Positions 1 to 5,031 of a stretch of 12,607 nucleotides of DNA are shown one piece after another (position 1 is the stretch's first letter; every line of letters starts with the position of its first letter). Position numbers and translations under genes: made by a program. The notes under the pieces were generated by a model. The model saw nothing but the letters and a program-made list of their open reading frames with translations, searched no databases and was not told where the DNA came from. Origin of the DNA: JBAVQS01 sp049694275 (lineage in GTDB: Bacteria > Chloroflexota > Anaerolineae > UBA4142 > SHND01); NCBI GenBank assembly GCA_049694275.1, contig JBAVQS010000010.1:1-12607 (forward strand), read 5' to 3'.

Positions 1-1
1 C

Positions 2-676
2 GCCGCGCTCGTCAACGCCGGCCTGCTGATCGCGCTCTCCCTGCTGATTGCGTTCGAGGCGCTGATGCGCCTGCAAACGCCGCCCGACATTCAGGAGCAG
101 TGGATGGTGAGCGTCGGCGCGCTCGGCTTTGTCGTCAATGCCGCGATTGCGCTGAGCCTCCTCCGCGACAGCCGGCGCGACCTGAACGTACGCTCGGCCT
201 TTATCCACATGACAGGCGATGCGGCCGCAACGGTGGGCGTCGTCCTCGCGGGCCTGGGAATTGCGGTGCTCGGCTGGCACTGGCTCGACCCGGCGGCGTC
301 GCTCGTCATCGCCGCGCTCATCGTCTGGAGCGCGTGGGGAATTGTGCACGAGACGGTGCACATCCTGCTCGAAAGCGCGCCGCGCGGCATCGACGTGAAC
401 GCGATGGTGGCGGATATGCGGCGCGTGCGCGGCGTGCGCGGCGTGCACGACCTGCACGTATGGAGCATCGCCGCCAACCTCCCCATGCTCTCGGCGCACG
501 TCCTCACCGACAACATGACGATTGCCGAAGGGTCGCGCATCCAGCGCGAGATTAACGAGCGGCTCATGCAGGATTACGGCATCCACCACACCGCCCTCCA
601 GCTCGAATGCGAAGGCTGCGACCCCGACGTGCTGTATTGCGATTTGACGCCGGGAAAAAAGAACGGAGAGAACTGA
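2..676 (+). CDS. Cation diffusion facilitator (CzcD/ZitB-like) transporter, 5' end missing
   Basis: Exports divalent metal ions (Zn, Co or Cd in characterised relatives) across the cytoplasmic membrane, usually in exchange for protons. The frame is open from base 2, so the first membrane helices lie upstream of the window. Seen here are hydrophobic helices and the helix-5 metal-site pattern HMTGD (His codon at 206-208, Asp four residues later). A loop follows, then a cytoplasmic domain with the family-typical HDLHVW segment and a C-terminal HHTALQLECEGC. The last residues include Cys and His that could add metal ligands. The stop is only 5 nt before the next gene, whose ribosome binding site lies inside this gene's 3' end, so the two may be co-transcribed. 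Family assignment is firm; the exact metal cannot be told. Confidence 0.93.
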   Translation, partial: AALVNAGLLIALSLLIAFEALMRLQTPPDIQEQWMVSVGALGFVVNAAIALSLLRDSRRDLNVRSAFIHMTGDAAATVGVVLAGLGIAVLGWHWLDPAASLVIAALIVWSAWGIVHETVHILLESAPRGIDVNAMVADMRRVRGVRGVHDLHVWSIAANLPMLSAHVLTDNMTIAEGSRIQREINERLMQDYGIHHTALQLECEGCDPDVLYCDLTPGKKNGEN

Positions 677-681
677 GATCA

Positions 682-1356
682 ATGTCATTAGCATGGGAGC
701 CAGAAATGGTCTCTGTCCCGGCTGGCGATTTTTTCTACGGCGAGAAGAAAGAAAAACGGACCATCGTCAAGCCGTTTCTGATCGGCAAGTACCTGATCAC
801 CAACGCCCAGTATCACAGATTTGTGGCGGTGACTCGGCATCGAATCCCCTTCTGGGGTACAACAACCTTGGCCAGGCCGTACAATTGGGACCAGGAGACT
901 GGCGCTTTCCCTCAAGGCAAAGCGGACCATCCTGTAGTTGCGATCAGTTGGAATGATGCACAGACCTACTGCCAATGGCTGAGCAAAGAAACAGGCAAAG
1001 AATATCTCCTGCCGACCGAGGAGGAATGGGAGCGCGCTGCGCGCGGGACAGACGGGCGCGATTATCCGTGGGGGAATGAATTCGATGTGAGTAGGTGCAA
1101 CACCCGTGAATCAGGGATTCGCGGCACCTCGCCGGTGGATCGGTTTCGCGCCGGGGCGAGTCCTTGTGGCGCATTCGACATGGCTGGCAACGTCTGGGAA
1201 TTGACCGCAACTGATTACGATGAATCACGCAAGATTTTGCGTGGTGGCTGTTGGCTCATCAATCTGGACTATGCGCGCTGCGCTTCGCGAGACCGAGTCA
1301 CTCATGTTGATTTCATTAATATGCTTGGTTTTCGCATTGTTTCCCATGATCCGTAG
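682..1356 (+). CDS. Standalone FGE/SUMF1-fold protein (non-catalytic, DGR-target-like)
   Basis: This is a 224-residue protein consisting almost entirely of one formylglycine-generating-enzyme (SUMF1, C-type-lectin-like) domain. Landmarks in order are EMVSVPAGDF near the N-terminus, SWNDAQTYCQWLS, LPTEEEWERAARG, YPWGNEF, FDMAGNVWE, RGGCW and LGFRIV at the end. The paired catalytic cysteines of true sulfatase-activating FGE are absent from the C-terminal motif, so a binding rather than an oxidase role is likely. I chose ATG 682 because GGAGAG at 665-670 precedes it and the domain begins right after; in-frame codons upstream from 607 overlap the CDF gene. It is a close paralog of the FGE domain of the next gene. 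The segment after RGGCW is where the two differ most. The stop codon TAG lies inside a palindromic repeat. GC is lower than in the flanking housekeeping genes. Confidence 0.85.
   Translation: MSLAWEPEMVSVPAGDFFYGEKKEKRTIVKPFLIGKYLITNAQYHRFVAVTRHRIPFWGTTTLARPYNWDQETGAFPQGKADHPVVAISWNDAQTYCQWLSKETGKEYLLPTEEEWERAARGTDGRDYPWGNEFDVSRCNTRESGIRGTSPVDRFRAGASPCGAFDMAGNVWELTATDYDESRKILRGGCWLINLDYARCASRDRVTHVDFINMLGFRIVSHDP
1252..1335 (+). other. Variable-region-like C-terminal segment of the FGE protein
   Basis: These 28 codons, from the Trp of RGGCW to the Arg of GFR, occupy the place of the variable region in FGE-fold DGR target proteins. Against the paralog at 2609-2692 only 13 of 28 residues match, although the domain upstream is clearly more conserved. 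Of the 13 positions where DGR targets usually show template Asn codons, 11 here end in C or T. DGR origin is an inference: no template repeat or reverse transcriptase is visible in the window. Confidence 0.4.
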
Positions 1357-1379
1357 GGGCGAACGGCGGTTCGCCCTGC
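1353..1379. repeat. GTAGGGGCG-type palindromic repeat overlapping a stop codon
   Basis: Arms GGGCGAAC (1357-1364) and GTTCGCCC (1369-1376) form an 8-bp stem with a 4-nt loop. The flanking GTAG supplies the TAG stop of the FGE gene. The right end is degenerate. It belongs with the more perfect copy at 8402-8429. There is no T-tract, so it is not a classical terminator. Confidence 0.6.
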
Positions 1380-1431
1380 CTAACCCAACCCTGACAAAAT
1401 CACTTTCACCTTCCGACACCCTGGAGCCTCA

Positions 1432-2517
1432 ATGACGAATCCCTCCCGCCCCCTCCGCGTCTTTCTCGCCCACTCGTCGGGCGACAAGGCGCGCATCCAC
1501 GAGCTCTATCATCGCCTCGCCGCCGAGAACGTCGATCCCTGGCTCGACGAAGAAAAGCTCCTGCCGGGCGAGGACTGGCGAAGAGAGATCACGCGTGCCG
1601 TCCGCGCGACCGATGTCGTCGTCGTCTGTCTCTCTCAAGGCGCGGTGAACAAGGCAGGCTATCTCCACAAAGAGATCGGCATGGCCCTCGATGTAGCGGA
1701 AGAGCAGCCCGAAGGCGCCATCTTTATCATTCCCCTCAAGCTTGAAGCGTGCGAGGTCCCCGAGCGGCTGGCGCGCTGGCACTGGGTCAACTATTACGAG
1801 GAGCAGGGCTGGCCGCGCCTGATGCGCTCCTTGACAAAGCAGGCCGAGAGAATCGGACTGACGCTTACCCCCCACCCCCCGCCTCATTCCCCCGCAAAAA
1901 CAGCGGGGGAAGGGGAGCCTATTCCCCGCTCTGGCTCGGCTGGAAAAGCGGTGCCGGTCCCCCTCTCCCGCTCCGCGGGGGAGGGGGTAGGGGTGGGGGT
2001 GGCCTTGGGCGGAGGTGTCCCGCCTGTCTCCGACTCTTTCCCCGAAATGGTCTCCGTCCCTGCCGGCGATTTCCTATATGGAGAAAAGAAAGAGAAACGG
2101 CGCATCGCCAAGCCGTTCCGCATCGGCAAGTATCCGGTCACGAACGCACAGTATCAGAAATTCGTGGCGGCGACGCACCATCGGGTCCCTTTCCGGGATG
2201 CAGAATCGGCCAGGCCGTACAACTGGGATAAAGGGACTAGCACATTTCCTGAGGGCAAGGCCGATCACCCCGTCGTCCTGGTCAGTTGGAATGACGCACA
2301 CGCGTATTGCGAATGGCTGAGCGAGATGATGGGCAAGGAATATCGCCTGCCGACCGAAAAGGAGTGGGAGCGCGCGGCCCGCGGAACGGATGGGCGCGAA
2401 CGGAACGGATGGGCGCGAATATCCCTGGGGAAACGAATTCGATGTTGCCCGGTGCAATACAGTCGAGTCCGAGATTGGCGGCACCTCGCCCGTGGATCGC
2501 TTCCCGACCGGGGCTAG
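1432..2517 (+). CDS. TIR-FGE (SUMF1) fusion protein, frameshifted before its C-terminus
   Basis: Residues about 8-150 are a TIR domain: RVFLAHSSGDK opens it, VVVVCLSQG follows, and AGYLHKEIGMALD carries Glu81 at the position of the catalytic glutamate of NADase TIR domains (compare the WVHKEI segment of SARM1). A proline/glycine-rich linker (about 146-203) is followed by an FGE/SUMF1 domain from about residue 205 (MVSVPAGDF, SWNDAHAYCEWLS, LPTEKEWERAARGTDGRE). A 19-bp tandem duplication at 2382-2419 then shifts the frame. Residues 324-361 are out-of-frame sequence ending at a premature stop, and the true C-terminus continues in another frame to 2713. Removing one repeat copy gives a 420-residue protein. 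ATG 1432 has GGAG at 1423-1426. The likely role is a sensor (FGE) coupled to an NAD-consuming effector in conflict or defence, which is inferred from TIR families rather than shown. Confidence 0.85.
   Translation: MTNPSRPLRVFLAHSSGDKARIHELYHRLAAENVDPWLDEEKLLPGEDWRREITRAVRATDVVVVCLSQGAVNKAGYLHKEIGMALDVAEEQPEGAIFIIPLKLEACEVPERLARWHWVNYYEEQGWPRLMRSLTKQAERIGLTLTPHPPPHSPAKTAGEGEPIPRSGSAGKAVPVPLSRSAGEGVGVGVALGGGVPPVSDSFPEMVSVPAGDFLYGEKKEKRRIAKPFRIGKYPVTNAQYQKFVAATHHRVPFRDAESARPYNWDKGTSTFPEGKADHPVVLVSWNDAHAYCEWLSEMMGKEYRLPTEKEWERAARGTDGRERNGWARISLGKRIRCCPVQYSRVRDWRHLARGSLPDRG
1887..1987 (+). repeat. Two GC-rich hairpins within the TIR-FGE linker coding sequence
   Basis: Hairpin 1 pairs TTCCCCCGC (1887-1895) with GCGGGGGAA (1903-1911), a 9-bp stem. 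Hairpin 2 pairs CCCCCTCTCCCGC (1959-1971) with GCGGGGGAGGGGG (1975-1987), 13 positions with one T-G mismatch and a 3-nt loop. Both lie in frame and encode the low-complexity linker rich in Pro, Gly, Ala and Glu. They look like dispersed extragenic palindromes captured by a coding sequence, an inference from shape alone. Confidence 0.65.
2382..2419 (+). repeat. Perfect 19-bp tandem duplication causing a frameshift
   Basis: The unit CGGAACGGATGGGCGCGAA occurs at 2382-2400 and again, without a spacer, at 2401-2419. Nineteen is not a multiple of three, so the second copy moves the frame by +1. With a single copy the protein reads RGTDGRE-YPWGNEF, matching RGTDGRD-YPWGNEF of the paralog at 682-1356. 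The duplication is therefore a derived change, or an assembly error. Confidence 0.95.
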
Positions 2518-2713
2518 TCCATATGGCACGTTGGATATGGCGGGTAACGTCTGGGAGTGGACGGCCAGCGACTGGGACAAGTCACACAAGGTCTTGCGCG
2601 GCGGCTCGTGGTGCTACGATCAGGACTTTGCGCGCTGCGCTTATCGGCTCAGGAATGCTCCTGTTCGCTGGTACAACCATGTCGGTTTTCGGGTAGCTTC
2701 CCCTGGCTCGTAG
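2390..2713 (+). pseudogene. C-terminal fragment of the TIR-FGE gene (out of frame)
   Basis: This frame holds the missing end of the FGE domain. From YPWGNEF (about 2421) it continues through TSPVDRFPTGASPYGTLDMAGNVWEW to VLRGGSW and VGFRVA, stopping at TAG 2711-2713. The ATG at 2390 sits inside the tandem duplication and has no convincing ribosome binding site, so independent translation is doubtful. The segment is normally the continuation of the gene starting at 1432. The catalytic cysteine pair of true FGE is missing: the position expected for the second one holds Gln. If the duplication collapses or is bypassed, this part would be restored and the TIR domain would regain a complete FGE partner. 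Confidence 0.85.
2609..2692 (+). other. Variable-region-like segment of the TIR-FGE protein
   Basis: Twenty-eight codons run from the Trp of RGGSW to the Arg of VGFR. The 13 codons at positions that are Asn in typical DGR templates (for example TGC, TAC and GAT after the Trp) all end in C or T. That is what adenine-specific mutagenesis of AAC/AAT codons would leave. The intervening codons keep a family-typical framework. This fits a DGR target variable region, but neither template repeat nor reverse transcriptase is visible in the window. Confidence 0.5.
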
Positions 2714-2743
2714 TTCTGGTTCCTGTCGGGGCGGGAGGTTCCG

Positions 2744-2815
2744 AGGTTAAAACCATCGGGCAAGGGACGAGATTGAAATCCTTGGATTGGGCCGTTGCCA
2801 GCACGGTTTTAACCT
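2744..2815. repeat. 11-bp inverted repeats bounding a 72-bp intergenic element
   Basis: AGGTTAAAACC (2744-2754) is perfectly complementary to GGTTTTAACCT (2805-2815). A nested pair GGCAA (2759-2763) / TTGCC (2795-2799) sits inside. It lies about 30 bp after the TIR-FGE stop, between that gene and the converging toxin gene. There is no T-tract, so a simple terminator is unlikely. It could be a folded 3' UTR, a small non-autonomous element or a target-site structure. Confidence 0.5.
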
Positions 2816-2826
2816 GCGGATGGCGC

Positions 2827-2857
2827 AAAAAAACGGGGGCAGGATTGATCCTGCCCC
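2827..2857 (-). terminator. Intrinsic terminator of the glyA to toxin transcription unit
   Basis: GGGGCAGGAT (2836-2845) pairs with ATCCTGCCCC (2848-2857). Read on the minus strand the hairpin is followed by a seven-T run (complement of 2827-2833). It starts 4 nt after the toxin stop codon. It may also partly stop + strand transcription from the TIR-FGE gene. Confidence 0.85.
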
Positions 2858-2861
2858 TCGC

Positions 2862-3341
2862 TTATTTCTCACCCGCCAGTTGCGTTGCCTGTTCGTACAA
2901 TCGTGGTGAGATTCGCACTCCGGCGGTTATTAGCGCATCGAGTAAGGGTATCACTACGGGCACATGGCCCTGAGTTTTGGCCGCGAGTAGAATGCCTACC
3001 GTGCCGGTGACATTTAATCCCAAAGTTGCCGCGATGGCACGTCCGCGCCGTTCATCCATCAAGAGCGTTGCATTTTGCTCCTGGGCAAGAACGATTGCCT
3101 CGCTTTCCCCAGGATCGAGCCAGAACTGCAAGCGTTGCACCTCGGCGTTATTCTTTACCCGCGTCACGTGTAGCCAATTCGCTGAACTTAACTCGGCGCT
3201 ACCGGCAAGCTCCGGCTCGCGCGTGGTTTCTTGTTGCACCGCTGGTGGAATGAGCAAGTAGCCGTACAGCGCCGGCAAAAGGTCCAGCTTACCGATGCGT
3301 GCCAGGGCAATCAGTGGTCCTGCATTTGCGACAACGGTCAT
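2862..3341 (-). CDS. DUF3368-family PIN-domain toxin (VapC-like)
   Basis: A 159-residue PIN-fold protein of the DUF3368 type, predicted to be a ribonuclease toxin neutralised by the upstream UPF0175 protein. Visible motifs are VVANAGPLIALARIGKLDLL at the start, then DPGESEAIVLA, then LLMDERRGRAIA and a TGTVGILL segment. These supply the Glu and Asp of the acidic site. The first acidic position of classical PIN domains is Asn here (VVANAG). I place the start at ATG 3341 because family members begin just before this strand. A TTG at 3350 overlapping the antitoxin stop is an alternative that adds three residues. Genes overlap or nearly touch, as is usual for type II pairs. A strong terminator follows the stop. 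Confidence 0.85.
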   Translation of the reverse strand: MTVVANAGPLIALARIGKLDLLPALYGYLLIPPAVQQETTREPELAGSAELSSANWLHVTRVKNNAEVQRLQFWLDPGESEAIVLAQEQNATLLMDERRGRAIAATLGLNVTGTVGILLAAKTQGHVPVVIPLLDALITAGVRISPRLYEQATQLAGEK

Positions 3342-3346
3342 TCCCC

Positions 3347-3631
3347 TCAATCCTTATAAGGTTGAACGGCACCCACCGCCGTATCCAGATCGTGCTTGAG
3401 TTCCTCCGCCGTCAGGTCAAGATACGGGATGCCGCGCTGCGCCAGCAGCGAAATAAACTGGCCCTTGGTGATCCCCAGGATTTCCGCTGACTTGCCTGCG
3501 GAGATCTGCCCCTCGCGGAAAAGCTCGAATGCCACCCATTCCCGCGTCTTGCGCTCGGCCTCCTCCGTAGAGATATTGAGCGCGAGCAGTAAATCCCTGG
3601 GCAACTCGACCTGAACCTTGAATGTTTCCAT
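3347..3631 (-). CDS. UPF0175-family antitoxin
   Basis: A 94-residue protein beginning METFKVQVELPRDLLLAL. It has a charged helical middle (TEEAERKTREWVAFELFREG) and then the family core GQISAGKSAEILGITKGQF, a helix-turn-helix-like unit, followed by LLAQRGIPYLDLTAEELKHDL. UPF0175 proteins commonly sit directly upstream of DUF3368 PIN toxins and serve as the antitoxin and probable autoregulator. ATG 3631 is chosen because the recognised domain starts there and AGGAAC lies a short distance upstream; a longer in-frame extension would run antisense-like into the URO-D gene with no similarity. The gap to the URO-D stop is only 10 nt, so the pair probably rides on the glyA polycistron unless a promoter lies within the URO-D gene. 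Confidence 0.85.
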   Translation of the reverse strand: METFKVQVELPRDLLLALNISTEEAERKTREWVAFELFREGQISAGKSAEILGITKGQFISLLAQRGIPYLDLTAEELKHDLDTAVGAVQPYKD

Positions 3632-3641
3632 TACAATGTTC

Positions 3642-4619
3642 CTACCCCTCCACCGCCGCCCGCGCAGCGCGGATGTTCTCTTCCGGCGTGTCGATGGGGA
3701 TGACACAGCCGGGGGCGAGCAGGAGGCCGGTCCCTTCGGTCGCCGCGATTGCGGCATGGACCTGTGCGCGCACCTGGTCGGGCGTGCCGGCCGCGAGCGT
3801 GCCCCACTCTTCGATTCCGCCGGCGACTGCGCCGTGAAACAGCTTTTTCCCCTCGGCCAGGTCCGGCCAGGTCGTGCGGTCGTGCCAGTTGATGATCTGC
3901 ACGGGATACTTGGCGAGGTGCTCGAAATAGATATTCTCGCCGTGGACGTGCAGGAGGATCAGGTCCACCTTGCCGCGCAGTTCGTTGATGAGCGTCAGGT
4001 TGTACGCCTGGCCGAACGCCTGCGACTCGGCCTCGGTTATGAAATCGCGGGTCGCCACCTGCGTCGCCAGAAAAAAGCCGTCGGCGCCCGCTTCCAGCGA
4101 GGCGAACGCAAAGTGGAGGATGGTGCGCGAGAGGTGCTCGAGCGCGTGATGCACTTCGGCGGGGTGCTCGCGCAGGTCCTGCTTGATCCGGTCGCCCGCC
4201 AGGTTGCGCGCCGCGCTGAACGGCGTAAAGATCGTTTGGAGGATCGGGACCTCGCGGCCGAGCTCGTGGCGAATCAACTGCATCGACCGGTATTCGCGCT
4301 GGAACACCGGGTTGGACCGGTCGAGCGTCTGCACTTTCGCCCAGTCGCGGGGGTCGTTAATGGTCCGCGTCGTGTGGACGCGCGTCCCCTCGCGGTTCCC
4401 CGCGTCGGCGAGCTGCGCGCCGTACATCTCGTCCATATAGCCGGCGGCCGGGGTGACCTTGACCAGGTCGAAATCGTATTTATTTTGAAACGCGACGACC
4501 TGCTCGGCGAACCGGTCGCTGTCCAGGTCGTCCTTGGGAAAGTGGCGCCACAGGGCGATGGGCGGCCGGTCCACCTTTTCCCTTTTGATGGCGGCGTGGA
4601 TGCGTTCGCGCTTGTCCAT
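3642..4619 (-). CDS. Uroporphyrinogen decarboxylase family protein (not HemE)
   Basis: A 325-residue TIM-barrel protein of the URO-D superfamily. It opens MDKRERIHAAIKREKVDRPPIALWRHF and ends with GCVIPIDTPEENIRAARAAVEG, the characteristic C-terminal block. It lacks the PVWFMRQAGR-type motif of true HemE, so it is more likely a paralog related to corrinoid/thiol methyltransferases (MtaA/CmuA type). The HVHGEN segment and the Cys of PGCVIP fall where those enzymes keep zinc ligands (HxCG and a later Cys), but the middle ligand would be His; this is a suggestion only. GAGGAGG just upstream of ATG 4619 is a strong ribosome binding site. The upstream metallopeptidase frame overlaps this gene by 140 nt. 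Its neighbour glyA makes a one-carbon connection conceivable but unproven. Confidence 0.85.
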   Translation of the reverse strand: MDKRERIHAAIKREKVDRPPIALWRHFPKDDLDSDRFAEQVVAFQNKYDFDLVKVTPAAGYMDEMYGAQLADAGNREGTRVHTTRTINDPRDWAKVQTLDRSNPVFQREYRSMQLIRHELGREVPILQTIFTPFSAARNLAGDRIKQDLREHPAEVHHALEHLSRTILHFAFASLEAGADGFFLATQVATRDFITEAESQAFGQAYNLTLINELRGKVDLILLHVHGENIYFEHLAKYPVQIINWHDRTTWPDLAEGKKLFHGAVAGGIEEWGTLAAGTPDQVRAQVHAAIAATEGTGLLLAPGCVIPIDTPEENIRAARAAVEG

Positions 4620-5028
4620 ACTGAACCTCCTCAGTAATCTCCAGCGTTACTTCGGTCACTTGCGCGTTCTGGATGGTAAAGCCGCGCACCTGCGCGGCGC
4701 GCGGGTGCATGAGCGAAATCACGATATAGACGGCGTCGGGATAAAAGGCCCGCTCGACGTCGGTGGGAGAGGGAAAAGCGGGCGAGGCGGGGTGCGAGTG
4801 ATAGATGGCGAGCAGCTCCTGCTCCTGCGTCTCCATGTCCCGCATCGCTTCGAGCTGCTGCAAAGCCGCGCCGCGATACTCGACCTGCGGGTGCTCGGCC
4901 TCATTCGCCAGCGGATAGAGGCGCTCGGCGCGCCCCTCCCGGCCGCCGATCAGCCCGCAGGTCTCGTTCGGCGCATCCCGCCGCGCCTGCGCGATCAGAT
5001 CTGCAATCTGTTCAGGAGTGAGTATCAT
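4480..5028 (-). CDS. JAMM/MPN+ (M67) zinc metallopeptidase with run-on C-terminus
   Basis: Residues 1 to about 135 form a Mov34/MPN domain with a complete JAMM zinc motif: Glu22 (NETCGLIGG), His77 and His79 (YHSHP), Ser87 and Asp90 (SPTD), with the canonical seven-residue spacing between HSH and Ser. Bacterial members cleave isopeptide-like or C-terminal bonds, for instance releasing residues from sulfur-carrier proteins; the substrate here is unknown. ATG 5028 lies 3 nt after the glyA stop with no clear ribosome binding site, so translation is probably coupled. The frame does not stop where the family normally ends. Residues 137-182 overlap the start of the URO-D gene and are basic, low-complexity sequence. 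A one-base shift would end it at a TGA next to the URO-D ribosome binding site. Confidence 0.85.
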   Translation of the reverse strand: MILTPEQIADLIAQARRDAPNETCGLIGGREGRAERLYPLANEAEHPQVEYRGAALQQLEAMRDMETQEQELLAIYHSHPASPAFPSPTDVERAFYPDAVYIVISLMHPRAAQVRGFTIQNAQVTEVTLEITEEVQYGQARTHPRRHQKGKGGPAAHRPVAPLSQGRPGQRPVRRAGRRVSK

Positions 5029-5031
5029 AAA

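Noticed and set aside
682..2713. Active sulfatase-modifying FGE enzymes
   Set aside because: Both FGE domains lack the C-terminal catalytic cysteine pair, and no sulfatase gene is nearby.
2744..2815. CRISPR-like repeat (GATTGAAATCC-type string)
   Set aside because: Only one occurrence, with no regularly spaced copies or cas genes.
2713..2862. DGR template repeat or reverse transcriptase next to the variable regions
   Set aside because: I looked on both strands by eye. No adenine-rich near-copy of 2600-2700 and no reverse transcriptase frame occurs in the window.
3642..4619. HemE of haem synthesis
   Set aside because: The HemE substrate-binding N-terminal motif is missing and no other haem gene is nearby.
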